Notes: generated by a model not told the origin, from the letters alone. A stretch of DNA of 13,118 nt from Ectothiorhodospiraceae bacterium (GCA_007125455.1 SLDE01000026.1:1-13118), one strand, 5' to 3'; shown: positions 1-6,093, numbered from the stretch's first letter. Numbers and translations are program-made.

Positions 1-1340
1 AACGTCGTCATTTTCTCAAGATGCTGGGGGCCGGTGGCCTGATCGCCGGTCTGCCGCTGGGTGGTGCCCTTGCGGGTGCCGCGCCCAAGGTGGTGATCGT
101 TGGCGGTGGCGCTGGTGGTGCCACGGCGGCCAAGTATCTCAAGCTGTTCAATCCGGCCATCGATGTGTTGGTGGTGGAGAAGAACCCGATCTATCTTCGC
201 CCCTTCGGCTCCAGCGAGGTGCTCAATGGCCATGAGGAGATGGCCGATCTGGAGGTGGGCTACGATACCCTGCGCAGCAAGTACGGGATCCGCTTCCTGT
301 TCGATACCGTGACCGGGGTGGATGCCGATGCCCGCGTGGTACACACCGCTGGGGGCGAGCACCTGCGCTATGACCGAATGATCGTCTCCCCCGGGATCGA
401 GCAGCTGTATGAGCGCATCGAGGGCCACAGCCGCGAACTGGCCGACAGCAAGATCACCAGCGGCTGGCAGCCGGGTGCGCAGACCCAACTGCTGCGCGAC
501 CAGCTGCACAGCATGCGCCAGGGCGGCACCTTTGCCATCGTCACCCCCAGCGGCCCCTATCGCTGCCCGCCCGGCCCCTACGAGCGCGGTGCGCTGATGG
601 CCGAGTGGTTCCAGCGCCACAACCCCCGCGCCAAGGTGATCATCCTCGACAACCGCGACAACTTCGTGCCCGGCCAGAGCATGCTGCTGGCCTGGAATCG
701 CCTCTACGGCTACAACATCCCCGCCGATCTGCAGCAGGGCATGCCGACCGATGGCGAATGGCCGATGCGTGAACACAGCAGCCCCGGCATGCTCGACTGG
801 GTGCGCGGGCGCGATGGCGGACGGATCCTGCGTGTGGATGCCAGCAACATGACCGTGGAGACCGAGGGCGATATCGTCAAGGGCGATGTGATCAACATCA
901 TCCCGCCGATGATCGCCGGGCGCATCGCCCAGACCATGGGGCTGACCGACGGTAGCGGCTTCTGCCCCATCGACCGGCGCAGCCACGAATCCAGTATCCA
1001 CCCGAATATCCACGTGATCGGTGACGCCTGCGTGGCCGATGCCATGCCCAAGTCCGGCTACGCCGCCAACACCCAGGCCAAGGTCGCCGCCCGAGCGGTG
1101 GTGGACCTGCTGGCCGGACGCGATACCGCCGAACCGCTGTGGGAGAACACCTGCTACGCCCTGGGCGGGATGGAGTACGGCCTGTATGTGGCCGATGTGT
1201 TCCGTCTGCGCGATGAGCGCATCGCCCGGGTGGACGGCCCACGCTTCCTGCCACTGGACGCCAGCCGTGCCCAGATCCGCCTCGGTGCGCTCTACCAGAA
1301 GAACTGGATGCGCACCTTTGTTGACGACTGTTTTGCCTGA
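1..1340 (+). CDS. fccB: Flavocytochrome c sulfide dehydrogenase, flavoprotein subunit (5' end outside window)
   Basis: FAD subunit expected to oxidise sulfide in the periplasm and pass electrons to a c-type cytochrome. The first ATG is at 21, but the frame stays open to base 3 and encodes R-R-H-F-L-K just before it. That is a Tat twin-arginine motif (RRxFLK), followed by a hydrophobic stretch ending near ALAGAA, so the true start lies upstream of the window. Counting from the ATG at 21: a Rossmann FAD motif VVIVGGGAGG at 24-33, the family motif YRCPPGPYERG around Cys182, an IHVIGDA FAD motif near 330-336, and NTCYALGG around Cys378 in the C-terminal flavocytochrome c domain. Cys182 and Cys378 are the best candidates for the redox disulfide; Cys315 and Cys337 are also present. 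The cytochrome gene starts 11 bp downstream. SoxF-type flavoproteins are close relatives and cannot be excluded. Confidence 0.9.
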   Translation, partial: RRHFLKMLGAGGLIAGLPLGGALAGAAPKVVIVGGGAGGATAAKYLKLFNPAIDVLVVEKNPIYLRPFGSSEVLNGHEEMADLEVGYDTLRSKYGIRFLFDTVTGVDADARVVHTAGGEHLRYDRMIVSPGIEQLYERIEGHSRELADSKITSGWQPGAQTQLLRDQLHSMRQGGTFAIVTPSGPYRCPPGPYERGALMAEWFQRHNPRAKVIILDNRDNFVPGQSMLLAWNRLYGYNIPADLQQGMPTDGEWPMREHSSPGMLDWVRGRDGGRILRVDASNMTVETEGDIVKGDVINIIPPMIAGRIAQTMGLTDGSGFCPIDRRSHESSIHPNIHVIGDACVADAMPKSGYAANTQAKVAARAVVDLLAGRDTAEPLWENTCYALGGMEYGLYVADVFRLRDERIARVDGPRFLPLDASRAQIRLGALYQKNWMRTFVDDCFA

Positions 1341-1351
1341 GGAGAGGGCCG

Positions 1352-2023
1352 ATGAGACTATTTAAGCATTTGATCCCCATCGCCCTGCTGGGGCTGGTAG
1401 CCACTGTACAAGCCGATGCCCCGGCCTGGAGCGCCGCCAGTCTGGAAAAGACCCTGCAAGCCATGCCCGCCGGGGATGCTATGCGCGGCCAGCGGGTACA
1501 CGAGCAATACTTCTGTGCCTCCTGCCATGGGACGCACGGCGAGTCGGTGAGCCGCAACTGGCCCAACCTGGCCGCCCAACGCGCGCCCTACGTCTACAAG
1601 ATGATGCTTGATTATCGGGATGGTCGTCGCCACGAGGACGAGCGGGCCGAGATCATGGTGGTGTTGGCCAACATGCTCAGCGAGCAGGAGATGGCCGATG
1701 TGGCCGCCTTCTACGCCGAAAGCGGTGAGCAGGAGCGTGCCCCGCTACGCCGTGACCATCCTGCCGATGCGCTGGTGCGCAAGGGCGATCCCAAGCGCCT
1801 GCTCACCGCCTGTGCCAGTTGCCACGGTGTGGACGGCCAGGGCGGTCGTAACGAGACCCCCGCACTGGCCGGTCAGCCGCGTGAATACCTGCACCGTACC
1901 ATGCTGCTGTTTCGTGATGGTCGCCGTGACAACGACGCCCACGCCGGGATGGCCCAGTTCGCCTGGGACCTGAGCGATGCCGAGATCGCCGCAGTGGCCG
2001 ACTATTACAGCGCGACGGAGTAA
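1352..2023 (+). CDS. fccA: Diheme cytochrome c (c4-like), probable flavocytochrome c heme subunit
   Basis: Periplasmic electron-transfer protein of 223 residues, probably the partner of the flavoprotein just upstream. It has a Sec signal peptide (about residues 1-21, hydrophobic core from LIPIALLGL, ending VQA-DA). Two c-type heme sites follow: CASCH at 55-59 and CASCH at 154-158. The two halves resemble each other in the way cytochrome c4 does: each has the heme motif, then a Y..MML/LFRDGRR-like segment, then a Met (102 and 200) seven residues before an LS(D/E)xE helix. These Mets are the likely axial ligands. A good ribosome site, GGAGAG, lies just before the ATG, and the spacing to fccB implies co-transcription. 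A stand-alone c4-type cytochrome is the alternative; the adjacency favours FccA. The order flavoprotein-then-cytochrome is opposite to the classical fccAB order. Confidence 0.82.
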   Translation: MRLFKHLIPIALLGLVATVQADAPAWSAASLEKTLQAMPAGDAMRGQRVHEQYFCASCHGTHGESVSRNWPNLAAQRAPYVYKMMLDYRDGRRHEDERAEIMVVLANMLSEQEMADVAAFYAESGEQERAPLRRDHPADALVRKGDPKRLLTACASCHGVDGQGGRNETPALAGQPREYLHRTMLLFRDGRRDNDAHAGMAQFAWDLSDAEIAAVADYYSATE

Positions 2024-2058
2024 AGGCTTTTCACCGCAGAGGTCGCCGAGTACGCAGG

Positions 2059-2092
2059 GTCTGTAGGGTGGGGTGAGGGACGAACCGCACCG
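2059..2092 (+). repeat. 34-bp direct repeat, copy 1
   Basis: This segment, containing GTAGGGTGGGGTGAGGG, is repeated without mismatch at 2202-2235. Each copy has an imperfect inverted repeat: GGTGGGGT (2067-2074) against ACCGCACC (2084-2091), 7 of 8 positions pairing. It looks like a short interspersed repeat of the GTAGGGTGGG type that I recall from many proteobacterial intergenic regions; that family assignment is from memory. The sequence just before it (about 2030-2057, CACCGCAGAGG...GTACGCAG) also looks like common interspersed repeat material. Confidence 0.85.
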
Positions 2093-2141
2093 AAACACCG
2101 TTTGCCGGGCTTTGCGCCGGTCGGGCTGTGTCGGCTGCAAC

Positions 2142-2172
2142 GGCGGCCATGGGCCGCCCTATAGGGCGGGCC
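2142..2172. repeat. Overlapping GC-rich palindromes between the direct repeats
   Basis: Two mutually exclusive hairpins overlap. The first pairs GGCGGCC (2142-2148) with GGCCGCC (2152-2158) around a 3-nt loop. The second is a 16-bp perfect palindrome (2154-2169, centred on CTATAG) that extends to 2151-2172 with one mismatch. There is no following T-run, so it is not a typical intrinsic terminator, although it could weakly terminate or protect the fcc transcript. It is more likely part of the REP-like repeat cluster in this spacer. Confidence 0.6.
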
Positions 2173-2201
2173 GTGCCCGCCATTATATTGTTGCGGACTC
2201 A

Positions 2202-2235
2202 GTCTGTAGGGTGGGGTGAGGGACGAACCGCACCG
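2202..2235 (+). repeat. 34-bp direct repeat, copy 2
   Basis: Identical over 34 bp to 2059-2092, in the same orientation with a 143-bp period. Flanking bases differ on both sides, so the repeat boundaries are sharp. It lies just upstream of the toxin-antitoxin promoter region. The block between the copies (2093-2201) holds only GC-rich palindromes and no credible gene. Confidence 0.85.
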
Positions 2236-2259
2236 GGAGTGCTTGCGTCGGACGGATTG

Positions 2260-2277
2260 TGTAGTAACATTACTACA
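2260..2277. promoter_or_regulatory. Probable operator of the toxin-antitoxin operon
   Basis: A perfect inverted repeat with 8-bp arms, TGTAGTAA (2260-2267) and TTACTACA (2270-2277), separated by 2 bp. It lies 30 bp before the antitoxin start. The local AT-richness contrasts with the GC-rich surroundings, and weak -35/-10-like hexamers overlap it (for example TTGTGT at 2257 and CATTAT at 2276). Antitoxins of the Phd/YefM class, alone or with toxin, usually repress their own operon at such palindromes. The inverted repeat is seen directly; its role is inferred. Confidence 0.6.
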
Positions 2278-2306
2278 TTATCTATCCATCGTGATGAGGT
2301 GCCGCC

Positions 2307-2561
2307 ATGACGGTGACGACATTGAGCAGTCGGGAGTTCAACCAACACGCCAGCGAGGCGAAAAAGGCCGCCGGTCTGGGGCCGGTGATCATCACTGAGC
2401 GCGGGCGTCCGTCCCATGTGTTGCTTAGCTACGGGGAATACCAGCGCTTGAGTGAGGCGCAGGGGAGTATTGTCGACCTGCTCGCCATGCCCGGCGTCGA
2501 GGAGATCGACTTTGAACCCGTGCGAATCGACGTGTCACTCAAACCTGTGGATTTGGCCTGA
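2307..2561 (+). CDS. Type II antitoxin, Phd/YefM family
   Basis: An 84-residue antitoxin expected to bind and neutralise the PIN toxin encoded next and to repress the operon. The N-terminal segment (SSREFNQHASEAKKAA ... PVIITERGRPSHVLLSYGEYQRL, about residues 7-48) is typical of the Phd/YefM DNA-binding and dimerisation domain. The acidic, less ordered C-terminus (about 55-84) would be the toxin-binding tail. The ATG at 2307 has the ribosome site GAGGT at 2296-2300 with a 6-nt gap. The TGA stop overlaps the toxin ATG by one base (TGATG), which indicates translational coupling. The Phd-type antitoxin with a FitB/VapC-like toxin is a common mixed pairing. Confidence 0.88.
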   Translation: MTVTTLSSREFNQHASEAKKAAGLGPVIITERGRPSHVLLSYGEYQRLSEAQGSIVDLLAMPGVEEIDFEPVRIDVSLKPVDLA

Positions 2562-2983
2562 TGTACCTGCTGGATACTAACGTGGTTTCCGAGTTGCGCA
2601 AGGCCAAGGTGGGCAAGGCCGATGCCGCTGTTGCCGCCTGGGCGACGACGGTCTCCCCGGCTTTGCTCTACCTGTCGGCGATCTCGGTGATGGAGTTGGA
2701 GTTGGGCGTGCAGCGGGTGGAACGCCGGGATCTGGCACAGGGCAAGTTATTGCGTGAGTGGCTGGAGGGCCATGTGCTGCCAGCCTTTACTGGGCGGGTT
2801 TTGCCTGTGGATACCGCAGTGGCGCTACGCTGTGCCGCCCTGCATGTGCCCGATCCCCGCTCCGAGCGGGATGCACTTATCGCCGCCACGGCCCTGGTAC
2901 ATGGCATGACGGTGGTTACCCGTAATATGGTGGACTTTCAGGCCACGGGTGCCTTGCTGCTCAACCCTTGGGCTCACCCATGA
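2561..2983 (+). CDS. vapC: PIN-domain toxin ribonuclease, VapC/FitB type
   Basis: A 140-residue PIN-domain protein, expected to be a Mg2+-dependent ribonuclease toxin. Acidic catalytic residues are in the usual places: Asp5 in MYLLDTN, Glu45 in SVMELELG, Asp104 in ERDALIAATA and Asp125 in RNMVDF. The length is normal for VapC/FitB. The conserved C-terminal pattern (TVVTRNMVDFQATG...LLNPW) resembles FitB-like toxins. No disruption is visible, so the pair looks intact. Its start overlaps the antitoxin stop by 1 nt, and its own stop overlaps the next gene's start in an ATGA arrangement. The RNA target cannot be predicted from sequence. Confidence 0.9.
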   Translation: MYLLDTNVVSELRKAKVGKADAAVAAWATTVSPALLYLSAISVMELELGVQRVERRDLAQGKLLREWLEGHVLPAFTGRVLPVDTAVALRCAALHVPDPRSERDALIAATALVHGMTVVTRNMVDFQATGALLLNPWAHP

Positions 2984-3447
2984 AGATCTGGGTCGATGCG
3001 GATGCCTGTCCGGTGGTGATCCGCGAGATCCTGTTTCGCGCTGCCGAGCGTCGCCAGGTGGAACTGACCATGGTGGCCAATCGGGCGCTTCAGCTGCCGC
3101 GCTCACCCTGGATAAAGATGCGTACCGTATCGGCCGGTTTCGATGTGGCCGATAACGAGATCGTGCGTCTGTGTGAACCCGGTGATCTTGTCATCACTAG
3201 CGATATCCCGCTGGCCGCCGAGGTGATCGAAAAGGGAGGCCATGCCCTCAACCCCCGTGGCGAGCTATACAGCACCAACACCATACGCCAGCGCCTCAAT
3301 ATGCGCGACTTCATGGACACCATGCGTGCCAGCGGGGTCCACACCGGTGGACAGGCGGCATTCAGCCAGACCGAGCGGCGGGAGTTTGCCAATCACCTGG
3401 ATCGCCTGCTGGCGCGTCATGCCCCCCGCCCTGAGCAAAGCCTGTGA
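2980..3447 (+). CDS. yaiI: UPF0178 (DUF188) family protein, YaiI/YqxD-like
   Basis: A conserved 155-residue protein of unproven function. The N-terminus MKIWVDADACPVVIREIL is the family hallmark (DADACP at residues 6-11). Further conserved pieces are VANR (32-35), a central GFDVADNEIV, TSDIPLA (73-79), NPRGELY (91-97) and the C-terminal GGQAAFSQ/DRLL region. The start chosen is the ATG at 2980, which matches the family start; an in-frame TTG at 2968 would add four non-conserved residues. ATG 2980-2982 and the vapC stop TGA 2981-2983 share bases, so expression is probably coupled to the toxin. I recall UPF0178 being placed in the PIN-like fold superfamily, which would make this a second PIN-like protein in the operon. 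It converges with the next gene across only 10 bp. Confidence 0.9.
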   Translation: MKIWVDADACPVVIREILFRAAERRQVELTMVANRALQLPRSPWIKMRTVSAGFDVADNEIVRLCEPGDLVITSDIPLAAEVIEKGGHALNPRGELYSTNTIRQRLNMRDFMDTMRASGVHTGGQAAFSQTERREFANHLDRLLARHAPRPEQSL

Positions 3448-3457
3448 CCTGTTCTAC

Positions 3458-4234
3458 TTAGTGGCGAATGTAGCGCTGCTGGATATCGGCGGCGATGCCA
3501 TCGGCGATGAGCTGATCCAGGGCCTGCTGCAGGCGTGCTAGCAGCGCCGGATCGGTATCGCGGTGGCAGGCATAACCCATCACCCCCCGGCTCAATACGT
3601 GGATGATTTCGAAGTCGTTCGGATCGATGCCTTCCTCACGCATGGTCCAGAAGGTTACGGCATCGTTGTAGGAGATGGCATCGAAGCGCCCACCGGCCAG
3701 CATACGCATCAGGCCGCGTGCCGAGTCGGTGCGTACCAGCCTGAGTTCGAGCCCGGTTTCCTGGAGCAGTTGCTCGCCGATATCCTCACGGACCACGCCG
3801 ATCTGTAGACTGCTGAGTGCATCCATGCTGTCGATCTGAAGCGCGGCAGCCTTGGGGGCGATGATGGAGATCCCCACTTCCACTGCCGGTTCGACGAACT
3901 TAAACACTTCGCGGCGTGTATCGGTGACGGTGGTGGCGAACAGGCAGGCGCCGGGCTGCTCCTGGGCGATGCGATAGCCTCGGGCCCAGGGCAGGATCTG
4001 TACCTGCGAGCGGCTAAAGGGGGTGTCGAGATGTACCATCATCGCCTCCAGCAGCTCGACCGAGATCCCGCTGGCGATGCCATCCTCACCGCTGAAGTTG
4101 ATCGGCGCATACTCCTCGCTGTACCAGCGCAACTGCTCCAGACCGGCACTGGCGTTACCCGCCCCGAACAGCATGGCGAGCAAGCATAGCAGCGGTTGTA
4201 TTCTCGTTCGGGGAAACAAGGAAACGGCGTTCAT
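3458..4234 (-). CDS. Periplasmic solute-binding protein, family 3 (amino-acid-type SBP)
   Basis: A 258-residue secreted protein with a signal peptide ending near GNASA-GLE (cleavage about residue 30), followed by a full-length SBP_bac_3 domain. Typical features are the opening strand LRWYSEEYAPINF (35-47), G-IASGISVELLEAM (52-65), LPWARGYRIA (81-90), TTVTDTRREVFKFVEP (101-116, with the ligand-clamping Arg region) and GRFDAISYN (182-190). No ABC permease or ATPase gene is nearby, so it may be an orphan binding protein that senses rather than imports. It is the last gene on the strand carrying the sia-like cluster. The start has AGGAG (4241-4245) 6 nt upstream. The outer base of that site is the terminal base of the inverted-repeat element 4245-4524, which separates the gene from its upstream neighbour. 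Ligand unknown. Confidence 0.85.
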   Translation of the reverse strand: MNAVSLFPRTRIQPLLCLLAMLFGAGNASAGLEQLRWYSEEYAPINFSGEDGIASGISVELLEAMMVHLDTPFSRSQVQILPWARGYRIAQEQPGACLFATTVTDTRREVFKFVEPAVEVGISIIAPKAAALQIDSMDALSSLQIGVVREDIGEQLLQETGLELRLVRTDSARGLMRMLAGGRFDAISYNDAVTFWTMREEGIDPNDFEIIHVLSRGVMGYACHRDTDPALLARLQQALDQLIADGIAADIQQRYIRH

Positions 4235-4244
4235 AGGGTTCTCC

Positions 4245-4278
4245 TAGTGCAGTGTCACGAATAAACTGCACATGTCAG
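4245..4278 (+). repeat. Left terminal inverted repeat of the MITE-like element
   Basis: Starts TAGTGCAGTGTCACGAAT and ends CATGTCAG. Compared with the reverse complement of the right end it differs only at repeat positions 6, 22, 25 and 26. Its first base is also the outer base of the Shine-Dalgarno sequence of the solute-binding protein gene. Confidence 0.85.
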
Positions 4279-4386
4279 CGTGACAAGCAATCGTTGGCTG
4301 CATAGCGTGTTTAGCGGGTAATGGGCTGCCCTTGCCAAAAAGCACGCATATAAACGCCATACGGCAGCCAACAATTGCTCGACACG
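4279..4386. repeat. Internal hairpin A of the MITE-like element
   Basis: Arms 4279-4301 and 4364-4386 are inverted copies over 23 bp with 20 matches; both carry GTTGGCTGC. The left arm begins directly after the left terminal repeat. The 62-nt loop has weaker secondary pairing (AGCGTGTTTAGCG-like against the complement of the ATAAACGCCAT region). Three arm differences, like those in the outer repeat, suggest an old structure that still retains its pairing. Confidence 0.75.
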
Positions 4387-4394
4387 CCCGGAGG

Positions 4395-4491
4395 GAGGCC
4401 CGCAAATGTCCCAATACGGCGTTGCAGTCCTTGTTAAGGGAATGACCATTAACGGCGGACTGCGCCTTGTCTTGGAACATTTGCGAGCCTC
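4395..4491. repeat. Internal hairpin B of the MITE-like element
   Basis: Left arm 4395-4430 pairs with right arm 4457-4491. The outer 23 positions match at 20, including CGCAAATGT, and the inner part (GGCG..GCAGTCC against GGCGCAGTCC) pairs with a small bulge. The terminal loop is about 26 nt. The right arm runs up to the start of the right terminal repeat. Transcribed from either strand, it would give a long stable stem. Confidence 0.75.
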
Positions 4492-4524
4492 TGACATGCA
4501 CACTTTATTCGTGACACTACACTA
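4491..4524 (-). repeat. Right terminal inverted repeat of the MITE-like element
   Basis: Read on the - strand it starts TAGTGTAGTGTCACGAAT and ends CATGTCAG, matching the left repeat at 30 of 34 bases. Its first three bases are the TAG stop codon of the phosphatase gene, so the element edge and the gene end coincide. Confidence 0.85.
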
Positions 4525-6075
4525 ACGTTGCTTGAAGACCAACAGGGTGATGTCGTCGTAGACCACCTGCTTGCCAATGTGTCGTTTGACATCACTGACA
4601 ATGTGATCCCTGATCCTGGCCGCCGACTCTTGGTGGTGCTGGCTGATGATCCTGATCAGCTGCTCGCTACCATAAAGCTGTTGCGCCTCGTTGGCCGCCT
4701 CGGTGACACCATCGGTATAGAGTACAACGGTATCGCCCTGATGTAACTCCACCTTGAATTCGTTGATGAATTGGGACACATCGTCGATCAGGCCGATGGG
4801 GAAGCCCAGGCTGTCGGTGTCGAGGGTCTCCAGTTCACCGTCGCGGCGCACGATGATGATGCTCTCGTGCTGTCCGTAGGTGCGCAGATAACCACGCGGC
4901 TGATCGGCCTCGGTCTGTGGTGGGGCCGCCTGATAGTCGAGCAGGGCGAGGGAAAGATTCTTGCCGCAGCCCATGCGCTGCACATTGCCATAGATGGTGG
5001 CATTGAGCACCTGCATGGTGCGCACGATATCCTCTTCAGTGGTATTGAGCAGGGTGCGCACTGCGCTTTGGGTCATCAGCATCACCACACCGCTCTCCAG
5101 TCCGTGGCCGGTGACATCGCCGATGCCGATCCGTACCCCGCCAGGGTGCTGCAACACATCGTAATAATCCCCGCCCACCTCATCGGCCGGCTCCATGAAG
5201 GCGGCCATCTCCAGGCTGTCGATCACGTCCAGCTCGGCCTGTGGCGGAAGGAGGATCTGCTGGATGCGCCTGGAGATCTCCAGCTCGGCACCAAGGCGGG
5301 CATTTTCCTCCTGGGCCTGGTCGCGTTGCTCCAGTCCCCGTTGAAAGGCCTGCATCAGCTCTTCGAGACTGCGCTTGATCTGGCCCAGTTCATCCTGATC
5401 ATGGCCCTTTAGCGCGGGGCGGGGCCATTCACCGGGGCGACGTGGGTCGATGTGGCTAATGCTGGCGTACAGTTGCAGCAGGGGGCGGGTAATCATCCCG
5501 TAGAAGATCAGCACCACCAGCGCGGAGATGATCAGCGCCTTAATCAGGCCCAACAACAGGATGACCGTGCCGCGTTGCAGGAAGTTCTCGGCGATCTCCC
5601 CGGTGGCCAGCGAGATCGCCAGGTAGCCGACCTCGTGCACCGTCTGGTCATTGGTCTGGTAGCGTAGCGGGTGGCGGTAATCGGCCAGATCGCCGAACAG
5701 GTAATCGATCAGGCCGCTGCCCTCCTGGTGGCGTTGCCGCTGGCCGCTGGCGAATATCTCACCAAAGTTATCTTCCAGTACCACGTGGCGGATCTGGCCG
5801 GTCTCCAACAGGGAGTCGACCACCTGTTCGGCCAACACCTCGTTGTACTGGAACATCGCCTCCTCGGCCGAACCGGAGACCAGCCCCAGGGTGGTCTGCG
5901 CCTGTCCCTGGATTTCACCGCGCATGGCGCGCCAGTCGGCATACAGTTCGATCAGCCCGGCCAGGGTGCCCAGCAGCAGCACGATGATGAGGGTGATGGC
6001 GGCCTGGCGAAAGGTTAGCCCGTGGCGCAGGTCGATCCGTCGGGTGGGTGCTGGCTGATTGTGTGGGGGGCTCAC
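4522..6075 (-). CDS. siaA: Membrane PP2C/SpoIIE-type serine phosphatase with HAMP domain, SiaA-like
   Basis: A 517-residue membrane phosphatase expected to dephosphorylate the SiaC-like regulator in response to an extracytoplasmic signal. Order of parts: cytoplasmic N-tail; TM1 about 24-43; periplasmic sensor region about 44-168; TM2 about 170-192; HAMP about 193-245; coiled linker to about 272 ending SRRIQQILLPPQ; PP2C domain about 273-517. Metal-binding motifs are intact: VGGDYYD (300-306), GIGDVTGHG (317-325), LYTDGVTEA (452-460) and YDDITLLV (506-513). Start is GTG at 6075 with AGGAG (6081-6085) 5 nt upstream, only 18 bp after the siaC-like stop. The stop codon lies in the right end of the MITE-like element. 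In Pseudomonas aeruginosa SiaA works with SiaB, SiaC and SiaD; the same four families are adjacent here. Confidence 0.88.
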   Translation of the reverse strand: MSPPHNQPAPTRRIDLRHGLTFRQAAITLIIVLLLGTLAGLIELYADWRAMRGEIQGQAQTTLGLVSGSAEEAMFQYNEVLAEQVVDSLLETGQIRHVVLEDNFGEIFASGQRQRHQEGSGLIDYLFGDLADYRHPLRYQTNDQTVHEVGYLAISLATGEIAENFLQRGTVILLLGLIKALIISALVVLIFYGMITRPLLQLYASISHIDPRRPGEWPRPALKGHDQDELGQIKRSLEELMQAFQRGLEQRDQAQEENARLGAELEISRRIQQILLPPQAELDVIDSLEMAAFMEPADEVGGDYYDVLQHPGGVRIGIGDVTGHGLESGVVMLMTQSAVRTLLNTTEEDIVRTMQVLNATIYGNVQRMGCGKNLSLALLDYQAAPPQTEADQPRGYLRTYGQHESIIIVRRDGELETLDTDSLGFPIGLIDDVSQFINEFKVELHQGDTVVLYTDGVTEAANEAQQLYGSEQLIRIISQHHQESAARIRDHIVSDVKRHIGKQVVYDDITLLVFKQR

Positions 6076-6093
6076 GGGAGCTCCTGTGGCCGA

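Larger units (their letters stand above)
4245..4524. mobile_element. MITE-like element with 34-bp terminal inverted repeats and two internal hairpins
   Basis: A 280-bp non-coding element bounded by inverted repeats 4245-4278 and 4491-4524 (30 of 34 bases identical). Both ends begin TAGTG(C/T)AGTGTCACG on the inward strand. The interior consists mainly of two long imperfect hairpins (4279-4386 and 4395-4491). The outermost TA on each side may be a target duplication, giving a 276-bp core at 4247-4522. Deleting the core plus one TA in silico gives, on the - strand, CGTTAGGAGAACCCTATG: the phosphatase stop TAG overlapping AGGAG and followed by the solute-binding protein ATG. This is a normal tight operon junction and supports insertion at TA. 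No transposase is encoded, so mobility would depend on an enzyme elsewhere. I do not recognise the family. Confidence 0.75.

Noticed and set aside
898..1566. 222-codon open frame on the - strand across fccB and fccA
   Set aside because: It spans the junction of two well-supported genes in the opposite direction and has an Arg/Gly/Pro-rich composition typical of a false frame.
2128..2417. Short frames on both strands in the spacer before the antitoxin gene
   Set aside because: They run through direct repeats and palindromes, lack ribosome sites and overlap the antitoxin promoter region.
4279..4386. Possible integron attC-like site because of GTTGGCTGC and its complement
   Set aside because: The motif does not fit the attC core consensus (GTTRRRY / RYYYAAC), and the structure is enclosed in terminal inverted repeats, so a MITE-like element is the better reading.
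4244..4503. Two overlapping frames of about 82-85 codons on the - strand inside the inverted-repeat element
   Set aside because: They arise within the hairpin arms, have no ribosome site and do not resemble a transposase or any small protein I know. The nested inverted repeats explain the segment better.
4771..5412. 213-codon open frame on the + strand opposite the phosphatase gene
   Set aside because: It lies wholly antisense to a gene with clear domain motifs, lacks a ribosome site and its protein has no recognisable features. It is a consequence of GC-rich codon use.
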